A DNA stretch of 64,000 bases from Serripes groenlandicus (taxonomy: Eukaryota > Mollusca > Bivalvia > Cardiida > Cardiidae), in assembly GCA_031761405.1 (NCBI GenBank), contig JASEVX010000117.1, forward strand, positions 496,001 through 560,000, given 5' to 3'. The notes beneath the pieces were generated by a model that made no database searches, was not told the DNA's origin, and worked only from the letters and a program-made list of their open reading frames with translations. Both the position numbers and the translations under genes were made by a program. Within the stretch, counting starts at the first letter, position 1. Each line of letters opens with the position of its first letter. This document shows, in pieces, positions 25,501 to 33,733 of the stretch.

Positions 25501-28500
25501 TTATTGAGATTTTCTATGTTTTGACAAAATACGTTCAAAGTCGTCTGCTGCAGAATTGCCGTATGAGGGAACGGGTTAAACGGAGAAATCAGGAACTAGA
25601 TTAGACACAGTCCATTAATTTTACTACTTATAGATACATGCATTTACATTAAATTAATTCTACACAAATCAAGACATCTCTTTGGATTTTAAAAGAACGT
25701 TCAGTAACCATTAACATGAGGAATCGACGTTATTTAATGCTGATGTGGTAATGATACTTTAGTATTAGCGTTTGCTGCAAGTCTAATCGGGGACGATAAA
25801 TTATCGGTATCACCATTAATTAAACCAGGAATGTCGAGTATACACTGAAATACTTGGTTAATCAACAACAGCATTATAATATTTGAAATATGAATTTCTT
25901 TTCAAACGTATCATAACTTTGTGTTTTTAAACAATCGCAACTGCAATATATTCTAAGCATTTACATTTGGTTTATCCTTATAACAACTCGTCATCTGAAA
26001 AACGAATACATATAAAGTTGCCGGCTTCTACCGGCGACTAATGATTATACAGTTTGAGATGCTGCTGCTGATAATGATGATGCAGATTTGTTTGTAGACG
26101 GAAAGGGTTAAACTTACCCTTACGCTACAGTTTAACGTAATCCACCAACCGCTAGACGGAAAGGATTAAACTTACCCTAAATTACCCTAACGCTACAGTT
26201 TAACGTGTTCCACCAACCGTCAGACGGAAAGGGTTAAACTTACCCTAACTTACCCTAACGCTACAGTTTAACGTATTCCACCAACCGCTAGACGTAAAGG
26301 ATTAAACTTACCCTAACTTACCCTAACGCTACAGTTTAACGTATTCCACCAACCGCTAGACGTAAAGGATTAAACTTACCCTAACTTACCCTAACGCTAC
26401 AGTTTAACGTATTCCACCAACCGTCAGACGGAAAGGATTAAACTTACCCTAACTTACCCTAACGCTACAGTTTAACGTATTCCACCAACCGCTAGACGGA
26501 AAGGATTAAACTTACCCTAACTTACCCTAACGCTACAGTTTAACGTATTCCACCAACCGTCAGACGGAAAGGGTTAAACTTACACTAACTTACCCTAACG
26601 CTACAGTTTAACGTATTCCACCAACCGTCAGACGGAAAGGGTTAAACTTACCCTAACTTACACTAACGCTACAGTTTAACGTATTCCACCTACCGTCAGA
26701 CGGAAAGGATTAAACTTACCCTAACTTACCCTAACGCTACAGTTTAACGTATTCCACCAACCGCTAGACGGAAAGGATTAAACTTACCCTAACTTACCCT
26801 AACGCTACAGTTTAACGTATATCACCAACCGTCAGACGGAAAGGGTTAAACTTACCCTAACTTACCCTAACGCTACAGTTTAACGTATTCCACCAACCGT
26901 CAGACGGAAAGGATTAAACTTACCCTAACTTACCCTAACGCTACAGTTTAACGTATTCCACCAACCGTCAGACGGAAAGGGTTAAACTTACCCTAACGCT
27001 ACAGTTTAACGTATTCCACCAACCGTCAGACGGAAAGGGTTAAACTTACCCTAACTTACCCTAACGCTACAGTTTAACGTATTCCACCAACCGTCAGACG
27101 GAAAGGGTTAAACTTACCCTTACGCTACAGTTTAACGTATTCCACCAACCGCTAGACTGAAAGGGTTAAACTTACCCTAACTTACCCTAACGCTACAGTT
27201 TAACGTATTCCACCAACCGTCAGACGGAAAGGGTTAAACTTACCCTAACTTACCCTAACGCTACAGTTTAACGTATTCCACCAACCGCTAGACTGAAAGG
27301 GTTAAACTTACCCTAACTTACCCTAACGCTACAGTTTAACGTATTCCACCAACCGTCAGACGGAAAGGATTAAACTTACCCTAACTTACCCTAACGCTAC
27401 AGTTTAACGTATTCCACCAACCGTCAGACGGAAAGGGTTAAACTTACCCTAACTTACCCTAACGCTACAGTTTAACGTATTCCACCAACCGTCAGACGGA
27501 AAGGGTTAAACTTACCATAACTTACCCTAACGCTACAGTTTAACGTATTCCACCAACCGTCAGACGGAAAGGGTTAAACTTACCATAACTTACCCTAACG
27601 CTACAGTTTAACGTATTCCACCAACCGCTAGACTGAAAGGGTTAAACTTACCCTAACGCTGCAGTTTAACGTATTCCACCAACCGCCACAGCTACTCCAG
27701 GGCAATGTTTCTGTGAACGAGTTGCCAAGGTAGTAGAGTGTCCACGCCATAATCATGTTGTAATACAAGGCAAATGTGCTGATCGCGATCAGCATGCCGA
27801 GCCCCATACCTGTATGTAAAATAGTTATATGTACAGTCCAACCTGTGTTTAAAGACCACCCATGGGATGAGACCAATCTGGTCTTTGTCCACGTGTGGTC
27901 TTTAATTACAGGCTCATTTATGAAGAAAATGAATTATTGAGAAATTAGAAGTTAGTCGCTATAGACAAGGAATTGCTAAACAAAGGTGGTCTTTAGCACA
28001 GTTTTGATTGCATATTTATATTAAAGAAGTCGAGCTGCGACAATTCGTTCTGTCACGATAAGGGTTGTGCATTTAGATGTCGAGAGTTGGAATCTCGGGT
28101 TTATAATTCATTCTTTCCTATTATTACAGCAATTAATAGTGTCTACACACGTTAGTTTGATTCGTCTTCAACCAATGGGCTAAAATAAGGTTGTCAGCTA
28201 CATTGGAATGATGTACTGTTCAGAGTTGGTGGGGAAAAAGCCAAGACACATACAAATTATGAGTAGATGATCTTACCACCGTGATACTGGTGAAAATAAT
28301 GTATGTAAAGCAATGAAAATAAGTGTTCAAATTATTCATCTAACTTATATGGGGAAATATACATTTTTATCACATAAAGCCCTCTCTGGGAGTGTAAAAA
28401 TGCCATTACATAAATATCATATGACACTACACAAATATCATATGCCACTACTAGTTTGGTTTCCATTCTTACGCTCAAGTCTTTGTTACAACGCGGAAAC

Positions 28501-29317
28501 CAAACTATGAAAATGACGTCACGTCACGGTTTGACGTTATAACGTTAGTCACTTTGGCACCAAAACCGGCACATTTCACGTACATTGTTTCGAAATACGC
28601 CTCATAAATCACTTTATGTGATAAATAGAATATCTCATTCGTGTTTATTTATTATCACATTTAATAAAGTCGTTAACTAAGCTGAACACGACGCTCGCCA
28701 AGGCTAGGTGGTATATCATCTTAGTAAACTCGTTTAATAAAAGTGATAATAAATAAACACTCATGAAATATCCTCTATTTATCACATAAAACCCTCTCTG
28801 GGAGTATCAAAATCCCATTACATAAATATCATATGTCAATACTAGTTTGTTTTCCAGTCGTATGCTCAAGTCTTTGTTACAACACGGAAATGGCATCACG
28901 ATAGCGGTTTGACGTTATAACGAAAGTCACTTTGGCGCTAAAACCGGCAAATTTCATGTAGAAATATTTTTAGAAATACGCCTCAACAATCACTTTATGT
29001 GATAAATAGAATATCTCATTCGTGTTTATTTATTATCACTTTTAATGAATTCGTTAAATAATCTGAATATCACGCTCGCGAAGGCTCGCGGCATGTCATC
29101 TTAGTAAACTCTTTTAATAAAAGTGATAATAAATAAACACTCATGAAATATCCTCTACTTAATACGTTTCTACAAGAATACATACCTTTGAAGAGTGGAC
29201 AGATGCTCCATACATGTAGACTGCTCTTTCCCATGAACTGACCAATTGAGATTTCTAGGAAGACCAATGGAACACCACATGTGATCAGACATATCACAAA
29301 CGGAATCAGAAAGGCTC
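7401..29317 (-). CDS. SLC6-family Na+/Cl- dependent neurotransmitter/amino-acid transporter (12 exons, both ends missing)
   Basis: Twelve exons on the minus strand join in consistent phase into about 502 codons with no stop. They carry the SLC6 landmarks in order: TM2 with AFLIPF and GQF, TM3 followed by the extracellular pair C-x8-C in [14 protein letters not shown], a glycosylated loop, TM4, TM5, TM6 with [11 protein letters not shown] and ASYNKF, TM7, TM8 with GLDSQ, an RR-containing loop, TM9, TM10 with WIYG, and TM11-TM12 ending in GEVIGW. Family proteins sit in the plasma membrane and use Na+ and Cl- gradients to take up transmitters or amino acids. TM6 to TM10 look most like glycine-type or invertebrate amino-acid carriers, but substrate is not certain because TM1 is not visible. 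The exon carrying the N-terminus and TM1 should lie right of 29317, possibly in the 34068 gap, and the C-terminal exon should lie left of 7401. I found neither. Confidence 0.93.
8173..8323. mobile_element. Foldback sequence
   Basis: AACATTGTTTTCATGATTTG and its mirror, with inner AAGAGATTCTTGC arms around GTGCGCTATGGCGCAC, make a near-perfect 150-base hairpin. Confidence 0.75.
8605..8750. mobile_element. Foldback sequence
   Basis: ATTATTCAACTCATTTTTTC and mirror enclose GAATTATATTC arms and CCCATTCAC / GTGAATGGG around a CACTCGTGACTACGTCA centre. Confidence 0.75.
8770..8992. mobile_element. TTAA MITE, old copy
   Basis: CAACCCTTTCCCCCATATAG to CATGTGGGAAAAAGTTAA, diverged, 67 bases from the SLC6 exon at 9059. 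Confidence 0.75.
9059..9159 (-). CDS. SLC6 exon: DIEMM loop and TM11
   Basis: Acceptor CTCGACAG/GTACAA; donor TTTTG/GTATGT; phase 1 in, phase 0 out. It encodes [17 protein letters not shown], the loop conserved in SLC6 carriers, then [14 protein letters not shown]. Confidence 0.94.
9388..9690 (+). mobile_element. tRNA-headed SINE of the CTCGGCCAAC type
   Basis: CCGGTAGTTCAATCGGAAGC and GAGTTCGAATCCCGGCTCGG form a tRNA-like head. The body (GCAGCCAGTTGCTTGG, GGAGTACTGGTGTAAGAAAA) ends GGCGTTAAACCCTAATCAAT. Confidence 0.85.
9815..9914 (-). CDS. SLC6 exon: TM10
   Basis: Acceptor TAATTTCAG; donor ATACG/GTAAGT; phase 0 in, phase 1 out. It encodes [15 protein letters not shown] and [13 protein letters not shown], the TM10 signature ending in W-x-YG. 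Confidence 0.94.
10555..10846. mobile_element. AGCCGTTCCACGAG TIR element, rearranged
   Basis: Same ends as 5688-5942. The inner left palindrome is lost and about 90 bp of unrelated sequence (10672-10762) lies in the centre. Confidence 0.8.
11442..11570 (-). CDS. SLC6 exon: TM8 end, intracellular loop 4, TM9
   Basis: Acceptor CTCTCCAG/TTTTCA keeps phase 0; a second AG six bases downstream would drop two codons. Donor TTCCAG/GTAAGG. It encodes [19 protein letters not shown], the basic loop KRRE, and TM9 [15 protein letters not shown]. Confidence 0.94.
11870..12085 (+). mobile_element. tRNA-headed SINE of the GGGTCATACC type
   Basis: GGTTCGATCCCCGGTCAGAT follows the degraded A box; the body ends ATTGTTGAAAACGGCATTAAAC-like. 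Confidence 0.7.
12098..12315 (-). mobile_element. tRNA-headed SINE, same family, reversed
   Basis: Reads on the minus strand from GTGGCCCGAGTGGTTAGCGT to the GGCGTTAATCCCCAATAAAA tail. It abuts another SINE at 11870-12085, head to tail. Confidence 0.82.
12940..13195 (+). mobile_element. tRNA-headed SINE of the GGGTCATACC type
   Basis: A box in TTGGTGGTGTATTGTAGAGC, B box in GGTCGCGGGTTCGATCCCC, then CGGGTCATACCAAATACG and a GGCGTAAAACCCCAATCAAT tail. Confidence 0.85.
13358..13470 (-). CDS. SLC6 exon: extracellular loop 4 and TM8
   Basis: Acceptor CATTTCAG/GTCCTG; donor GTCAG/GTACAC; phase 1 in, phase 0 out. It encodes [17 protein letters not shown] then [18 protein letters not shown]. The GLDSQ end of TM8 holds the usual Na2-site residues. 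Confidence 0.95.
13850..14530. repeat. Dispersed repeat ending GAGCTTTCGGCTCAGGTGATC
   Basis: Three diverged internal units (CCAATCAATATGGCTTGAA, CCCCTTTTCTGATGCAG) and a tail AGTGATCAGAATAGATCACA TTGAGCTTTCGGCTCAGGTG. Related copies at 47100-47720 and 58005-58170. Confidence 0.7.
14560..15136. repeat. About 38-bp minisatellite in an SLC6 intron
   Basis: About 15 units of TTAGATAGTGTTGTGACGTT plus CATGTATTGCCATAAAG. It lies between the TM7 and TM8 exons but is not derived from either edge. Each unit carries TGACGT, the half site of a cAMP-response element; relevance is unproven. Confidence 0.92.
15352..15587. mobile_element. TTAA MITE
   Basis: CCTTTCCCTCATACGACAAT to TGTGAGGGAAAGGGTAA, with a small duplication of GCACGTTTTGT in the central loop. 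The flanking TTAA is mutated on both sides. Confidence 0.85.
15723..15847 (-). CDS. SLC6 exon: TM7
   Basis: Acceptor CATTTCCAG; donor AAATCAG/GTATAA; phase 2 in, phase 1 out. It encodes [17 protein letters not shown] and [17 protein letters not shown]. An ungapped alignment with the TM7 pattern of the family puts Ser where an ion-binding Asn is usual, followed by Glu. The Ser three residues later (TSV) is kept. Confidence 0.94.
16651..16754 (-). CDS. SLC6 exon: TM6 substrate and ion site
   Basis: Acceptor AAATACAG/GTATGG; donor CTCAG/GTACGT; phase 0 in, phase 2 out. It encodes [18 protein letters not shown] then [17 protein letters not shown]. The SLG unwound segment of TM6 and its Gln and Ser match residues that bind Cl- and Na+ in characterised SLC6 members. 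The Trp after G-P-G is shared with some glycine-type carriers. Confidence 0.95.
16840..17560. repeat. Degenerate ~50-bp tandem repeat
   Basis: Diverged units of the type CCTGTTACAGAATTGGAAGT AAAGATTAAACGCG fill the start of the intron next to the TM6 exon. A short non-matching stretch near 17110-17280 interrupts them. Confidence 0.7.
18180..18411. mobile_element. TTAA MITE
   Basis: Complete copy with TTAA on both sides, 36 bases from the SLC6 exon at 18447. Confidence 0.88.
18447..18581 (-). CDS. SLC6 exon: TM5 and extracellular loop 3
   Basis: Acceptor GTATTTCAG, donor ATACGG/GTATGT; phase 0 at both ends, 45 codons. It encodes [20 protein letters not shown] (TM5) and the loop [16 protein letters not shown]. 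Confidence 0.94.
18742..18971. mobile_element. TTAA MITE, reverse orientation
   Basis: TTAATCCTTTCCCTCATAGG to GAGGTAGAGAGTTAA. The internal frame beginning [12 protein letters not shown] is repeat translation, not a protein. Confidence 0.85.
19631..19900. mobile_element. Second copy of the CGAGGGCTTGGCG foldback element
   Basis: Same termini and centre as 4979-5222. The right arm contains a direct duplication AAGTTACAACTGTTTCACGC near 19848-19892. Confidence 0.85.
20245..20585. mobile_element. AGGGGCGTAGCT-ended element with nested fragment
   Basis: AGGGGCGTAGCT at 20245 and AGCTACGCCCCT ending 20585 are inverted. Inside is most of an AGCCGTTCCACGAG-type element (20277 to about 20495), so one element sits in another. 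Confidence 0.75.
20763..20895 (-). CDS. SLC6 exon: TM4
   Basis: Acceptor TTATTTCAG, donor GGCAAG/GTAACA; phase 2 in (completing Gln), phase 0 out, 44 codons. It encodes [16 protein letters not shown], then [20 protein letters not shown], the TM4 and short intracellular loop of the family. A 17-base stretch encoding LEVAGS is identical to the B-box part of a SINE in this window (see findings). Confidence 0.94.
21165..21405 (+). mobile_element. tRNA-headed SINE of the GGGTCATACC type, diverged
   Basis: GTAGTGGGTTAAAGCATCTG and GTTCGATCCCCTGTCGGGTC, followed by the same body as 12940-13195. It directly precedes the SINE at 21415. Confidence 0.75.
21415..21640 (+). mobile_element. tRNA-headed SINE, same family
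   Basis: GTGGTCGAGTAGTTAGCGTC starts the tRNA-like part (B box GGGTTCGATCCC). The body matches 1765-1952 through GCGGCGTAAAACCCCCATAA. Confidence 0.85.
21999..22227. mobile_element. TTAA MITE
   Basis: TTGACTCTTTCCCTCATGCA to TATGAGGGAAAGGATTAA; complete arms. Confidence 0.85.
22581..22735. mobile_element. TTAA MITE, one arm deleted
   Basis: TTAACCCTTTCCCATAATTA joins straight to the TGACTAAAAGTGGAAAAC part; the right arm is intact. Confidence 0.8.
22921..23334. mobile_element. Old TTAA MITE with a nested hairpin element
   Basis: TTAACCAATTTCCAATATGT to GGGAAAGGGTTAA. It is interrupted by the small hairpin element at 23135-23209 and ends 30 bases from the SLC6 exon at 23364. Confidence 0.7.
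23135..23209. mobile_element. 75-bp hairpin element, nested copy
   Basis: Same arms as 6868-6943 (GTGGGTACTCAAAAGAATCG and mirror), inserted in an older TTAA MITE. Confidence 0.82.
23364..23467 (-). CDS. SLC6 exon: glycosylated extracellular loop 2
   Basis: Acceptor ATTTGCAG; donor TGGCA/GTAAGT; phase 0 in, phase 2 out. It encodes three N-glycosylation sequons (NFT, NVT, NDT) in the variable part of loop 2, then the family segment SSEEEFWQ before TM4. Confidence 0.9.
24748..24967. mobile_element. TTAA MITE, old copy
   Basis: CCGTTCCCATATACAGCAAA to TGTAGGACAGGGGTTAA, diverged arms around a TTGATGCAAAAAGAGAAGTA centre. Confidence 0.7.
25143..25578. mobile_element. Two TTAA MITEs sharing an end
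   Basis: 25143-25353 is an old copy; 25350-25578 is a well-kept copy. They share the TTAA at 25350-25353. Confidence 0.82.
26085..27690. repeat. 68-bp minisatellite built from an SLC6 exon end, its 5' splice site and a TTAA-element end
   Basis: About 23 copies, mostly 68 bp (some short), run up to and into the exon at 27652. Read on the minus strand, each unit is GGTTGGTGGAATACGTTAAA, then CTGTAGCGTTAGG, then the splice donor GTAAGTTAGGGTAAGT, then TTAACCCTTTCCGTC. The first 33 bases are the exon's last eleven codons ([11 protein letters not shown]). TTAACCCTTTCC is the terminus of the TTAA element family. Most copies have a doubled GTAAGTTAGG; the junction copy has one. Variants are GTC/GCTAG before the exon part and a few point changes. 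Confidence 0.95.
27652..27809 (-). CDS. SLC6 exon: TM3 and start of extracellular loop 2
   Basis: Acceptor TACATACAG/GTATGG; donor GTTAGG/GTAAGTTT; phase 1 in, phase 0 out, 158 bases. It encodes [23 protein letters not shown] and [17 protein letters not shown]. The two cysteines have the C-x8-C spacing of the conserved disulphide. The last 33 bases plus the donor are multiplied as the adjoining minisatellite at lower coordinates. Confidence 0.95.
28320..29160. repeat. Direct duplication of ~430 bp, with internal inverted arms
   Basis: 28365-28785 and 28785-29157 are diverged copies (CACATAAAGCCCTCTCTGGG to TAATAAATAAACACTCATGA). Each holds inverted TTTATTATCAC / GTGATAATAAA arms around a central CACGCTCGCGAAGGC-type segment. 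The pair lies just upstream of the SLC6 TM2 exon. Confidence 0.8.
29186..29317 (-). CDS. SLC6 exon: TM2 and first intracellular loop
   Basis: Lies between acceptor TTTATAG and donor AAAG/GTATGT. It enters with two bases of a Gly codon and leaves in phase 1. It encodes [26 protein letters not shown] and [10 protein letters not shown]. The GQ-F position is a Tyr in human SERT (chloride site). The exon requires an upstream exon ending in one base of the Gly of the family's YKNGG-G segment, which was not found. Confidence 0.93.
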
Positions 29318-30119
29318 CTATAAAGAGAACATTAGAGTTTGTTTGTGCACTTTTTCATGCCGTTTTTAGCAAGGGGCTCTTTATAGCCAATTTCTAAAGT
29401 AGGCGAATTCCAAAGACACTCATCGAAATCTAGACTGGAAACAGTCCCGTTTGTTTAAGTCTTATTATACTATCGGCAATGAATTACTTCAAATATCTCT
29501 TTCTACATTACTGAGCACAATTTAGGGTTCAAAGAGATGTCATGGATTTACTGATCCCAAAAGTTTAACAAGAACACTTAACAATAGCACTTTGTTATGT
29601 TCATATATTGAATGATATAGGAGATGAACGTAAAATAATGTACACACAGTCTACTGATATACATACATTTGATACAAATTATCTAATTATTCGCAGCTGC
29701 TAACTAACTGGGTAGTTCCTGTTTATCACACCAACTGGTTTACATTGGATTTTAGCAGTTATTTGATTAGCAATTAACACATAAACATGTCATTTCAAAA
29801 TCAAATGAAGGTCTCTGCATAACAATTGAAAAATATATTGAGTGTCCATTTCTAATATGAAAGCTAAAATAAAATCATCTACATTTTCTACGGCGTGATA
29901 TAACTGAAATATTGTTAAAAAATACGTAAAGCATCAAACAAGCAAAATAATCATTTCCTAATAGTGTTTCACCAAGCATACATGTAGGTGAACAATTAAA
30001 TGCAATGCTTTTTAATTTATTTCAAATCCCAACATTTTGAAGGAGTTGGTTGCAGAGGTGTCAAAGGACGTTTGCACCAATGATTTGGGGGAATCAAAGA
30101 GACAAAAATGAAAAATAAA

Positions 30120-30305
30120 ATTATAATATTGAGGAAACTGCGGACAATGTAGAATATAAAGGAATCTGCGGACAATATAGAACATAGAGGAAACTTTAGA
30201 CAATTTGGAACATAGATGAAACTGCAGACAATATGTAATGTGAAAGAATCTGCGACAATAAATAACATAGAAGAAACTGCGGACAATATAGAACATGGAG
30301 GAAAT
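30120..30305. repeat. ~30-bp tandem repeat with CTGCGGACAATATAGAACAT units
   Basis: About six imperfect copies of GAGGAAACTGCGGACAATAT AGAACATA between the two genes. Related GCGGACAAAT units lie at 33780-33890. Confidence 0.8.
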
Positions 30306-30604
30306 GTAAATGGATAAAATTGAACAAGTTCAAATGTATATTAAAATTATTTTGCATTGGCAATTACGTTGAAAACAGCCAATCAGACATTGATTGCAAT
30401 TCTGTCAATTGGCCAAATTAAATGTATTTCTATCATCATATTGAAAAGAAGAACAGGATGAACAAGATCACGCAACGGACGACAATTGCAGTTTCAAACT
30501 GTCAATTAGTCTACAATCCAATAACAAGATTATAAAAGGCATTATAATCCAGTTAAAAATTTGAAAAACGTCATTGAGATTAATTGTAATCAACAACCAA
30601 ATGT

Positions 30605-30860
30605 GTCTGTTGGGTAGTCCATTGTGCTAACCACTGGACTGTCAATCCAGAGATCAGGGCTTCAAATCCCGGTCCGGGTTCTGGAAATTTAAATGTATCC
30701 CACTCAACTAGAGGTCAAGTACTGGTCCTTTCCAGGAAGGATAACATCGCGTGTATCGGTGCTATAAACCATGCTATACACCAGGCACGTAAAAGAACCA
30801 ATGTTATTTTGCGGTATTTCACCCTTGTATCTAATTGTGTCTGCTCGCCAAAAAGTTAAT
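30605..30860 (+). mobile_element. tRNA-headed SINE fragment, variant body
   Basis: GTTGGGTAGTCCATTGTGCT and GGGCTTCAAATCCCGGTCCG form the head. A different body (GCTATAAACCATGCTATACA) follows. Confidence 0.7.
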
Positions 30861-31513
30861 TGATGATATTGCACGCATAGTAATTGTCCGTGCTCTCTAA
30901 CAAAGGTATGACTGTTTCCGGTAACGCTTTAATTACGTCAGCGTTTGGTCTCGTGATGTTGCTGACGTCAACAACAACTTAAAAACCACTTAAGTCATTT
31001 CCTGAAATGCCTCCAAAGTGGGCCCCATTGTTGTTGGGGATATAAGTCCTGCCCTCGTTGCGACCATGGTCTTCAACGGATAGAACAAATGAACAATCTG
31101 AGGAGGGTGTTAACCAGGTAAAATTTGTGAAAACTTGGGAAAATAAAATCCGCATCCTGGCAGCCATTTTTGTCAACGTTTCGGAAAAAATATGAAGGCT
31201 GCTGGTAGTCCAATAGCCCAACTTTTGGACGAGGATATTTTTTAAATGTTATTATAATATGGATGCAGCATCGTCCTGGATTCTAAGGCACAATTCTTAG
31301 ACTAGAACCGGAAAGTTTCACAAGAATAATAAATACGTGCAATTTCATTGCGAAGTAACTGAAATAGTCCTGACACAGGCGTACACAGTAGTGCTTCATG
31401 AAAACAAACCTAAAATAAAAACTGCTTTTTATCAGTTTCTTAAAACATTCTATACCTTTTGGGCGAATATAGACCAACGCTCAAAATGTATGCAATATAA
31501 AGATCCGTATATG

Positions 31514-31772
31514 AGCCGTCCCACGAGAAAACCAACATTGTGGACTCGGCGTTAAGTATCGCCCCGGATCAGCCTAAGCATGCCGTGCAGGCAAACCCGG
31601 ACAGACACTTTTTGCCTCCTGTGGACTTTCTGTTTCAGGAATCATTACTCTAAACCTCTATCCCCCCTTAGACGGAATGTGTCATTCCAGATTAGCCTGC
31701 GCAGACTGCGCAGGCTGATCTGGGTCGATACATTACGCAGAGTCCATAATGTTCTTTTCTCGTGGAACGGCT
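31514..31772. mobile_element. AGCCGTTCCACGAG TIR element
   Basis: Complete copy between the two genes, with ends AGCCGTCCCACGAGAAAACC and GTGGAACGGCT. Confidence 0.85.
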
Positions 31773-32544
31773 CATATAATTTCTATATGAACATAGCCCA
31801 CGTTGTTAACCTCGTTCCACCTCAGTCATGTTACATTGTCAGAATAATCAGATCGTTCTGATTTTAATCTCCATACTTTGAGACGAAAAACAGACAGCTG
31901 ATAAGCAAGGTTAATGACCGATGTTCACGCCAGTAAAACAAACAGTATTCTCAGAAAAGTCATGTCCGTAATGCATAGTTACCCGATAAGAAAGTTAAAG
32001 AGTTGTATGCCTTGAAACTATCTGGCAACTTGCTTGGAAACAAAAAAATTGGCATTGGATTGAAAAGGTGGAATTGGTCGCTGTGGAAAAGTTCTCATTT
32101 CATCATAATGTTTTCATTTCTTCTGCTGCAGACAGATCGTCTGTAGCAGAGGTAGGGGAAAATGATAAATGTTAATTTACATTGCTTATATTTTGATTAA
32201 ACATTGTGCGTTCGGAAACGGTGTCATATTAACAGACGACAGCTGCAAATGCATTTAATGTCTATCAGTGGCGTTGTCTATTAAGGACAAGGGTTTTAAC
32301 ATCAGACTGTATATGCAAAATTGTGTCCAGTTCGTATGTTTGCCAACTTTATTTCAAATAACACGTGTGTTATTTGCATTAACCCATATTCCTTCTGTAC
32401 TCATAAAATTCTGTTTTCAACTCGAAATTTGTTACTTAAGGTAAGCACAGCAGATGATTCTGAAAATGTACTTGCTATAAAGGAAAGAGGAAATGAATAA
32501 CATTTTAAATACTTTCAAAAGTCGTCTTTTGCAAATGAGTCAAA

Positions 32545-33085
32545 CTGCGCCTGTGGGAAAAGGTACAAAGTGACTTTTTTTAATAAATAGTGAATAACCA
32601 GATGTGTCTGTCGGAAAAGGTACACAGTGTTTGTGAATAGTGTCTAACCAGATGTGCCTGTGGGAAAAGGTACACAGTGACTTTTGTGAGTAGTGTCTAA
32701 CAAGATGTGCCTGTGGGAAAAGTAACTTTTGTGGATAGTGTATAACCAGATACACCTCTGGGAAAAGGTACAAAGTGACTTTTGTGAGTAGTGTCTAACC
32801 ACATGTGCCTGTGGGAAAAGGTACAAAGTGACTTTTGTGAATAGTGTATAACCAGATGTGCCTGTGGGAAAAGGTACAAAGTGACGTTTGTGAGTAGTGT
32901 CTAACAAGAAAGATGTGCCTGTGTGAAAAGGTACAAAGTGACTTTTGTGAGAAGTGTATAACCAGATGTGCCTGTTGGAAAAGGTACAAAGTGATTTTTG
33001 TGAATAGTGTATAGCCAGATGTGCCTGTGGGAAAAGGTACAAAGTGACTTTTGTGAGACGTGTCTTACCAGATGTGCCTGTGTAT
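32545..33085. repeat. ~53-bp minisatellite seeded from a TTAA-element end
   Basis: About ten units of ACCAGATGTGCCTGTGGGAA AAGGTACAAAGTGACTTTTG TGAATAGTGTATA. The first unit runs out of GTCGTCTTTTGCAAATGAG, the right-end sequence of the TTAA element family, so the GTGGGAAAAGG core comes from that element's terminus. Confidence 0.88.
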
Positions 33086-33097
33086 CCGCAGTCTGAT

Positions 33098-33317
33098 TAT
33101 CCCTTTCCCAATATAAGACAAAATAGCAGCAGACGACTTTTGAAAACATTGTGCCCAAAGGTGAAATTGCTCAGATGAGCAATTTATCCTTTGGCCACAA
33201 TGTTTTCATTTTTTTTTTAACAATTAAGCTATCTTTTATTGAGATTTTTTTAGGTTTTTGTCAATATGTTTTTTCAAAGTCGTCTGCTGCAGAATTGTTG
33301 TATGTGGGGAAGGGTTA
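33098..33317. mobile_element. TTAA MITE beside its own minisatellite
   Basis: TTATCCCTTTCCCAATATAA to TGTGGGGAAGGGTTAC. It starts just after the 32545-33085 array. Confidence 0.8.
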
Positions 33318-33733
33318 CACTCTATAAAACGGGACAGATGTTCAGACTTGAATTAAACCTACAGACGAAGAGATATATGGAGGGGATTCGCGTAGCAAAA
33401 TTAAGTAAAATGTCTCCTTATGCGACGATGTTTCCAACTCTACCCGATAATCACACATTCATTTTTTATTTGTTTGGAACAAACAAATTTAGAGAGCTAT
33501 AATTCTGAAGCCATACGTCTTATGGAGAATTCCCTATATTTCATACGCGTGAAAGTAGTACTCAATACTTGCTCTTACTTTTCAAATTTATCACGATTTT
33601 TGAAATAATGATATATTTATATCGTCTTTGTTTTCTTATGTGGTTCTTATATTCAAAGAGAATTTGGAAATAAAATGAGACATTGTATTTTAAAACATGA
33701 ACGCGGAGAGATTTATAAATCTCAATGAGTGAA

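Larger units (their letters stand above)
23530..26075. repeat. Paired dispersed repeats and AT-rich microsatellites
   Basis: AGAAAGTTGATGCAAGGCAT with GTCGCCGGAAAAG occurs at 23553 and 24692. A second segment (TTAATTCTACACAAATCAAG to GGCTTCTACCGGCGACTAAT) occurs at about 24188-24595 and 25645-26045. A 67-codon frame at 24101-24304 lies in this repeat. Runs of ATA/ATG trinucleotides are at 23515 and 24588-24680. Confidence 0.7.
29318..32540. other. Between-gene region, no exon recognised
   Basis: It should contain the SLC6 5' exons (TM1 with NVWRFPY). I looked for that motif on the minus strand and did not see it. Contents are AT-rich sequence, the 30120 array, a SINE, a TIR element and a degraded TTAA MITE near 32100. 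Confidence 0.6.

Noticed and set aside
26085..27690. Telomere-like repeat, because of CCCTAAC / GTTAGGG motifs
   Set aside because: The motifs are part of a 68-bp unit with exon sequence; they are not TTAGGG arrays.
30979..31221. 80-codon minus-strand frame as a missing SLC6 or FHIP2 exon
   Set aside because: No similarity to TM1 or to the FHIP2 C-terminus, and no matching splice phase.
32644..33042. 132-codon minus-strand frame of HKSHFVPFPTGTSGY-type repeats
   Set aside because: The open frame comes from the 53-bp tandem repeat; unit length is not a stable multiple of three and there is no start or splice context.
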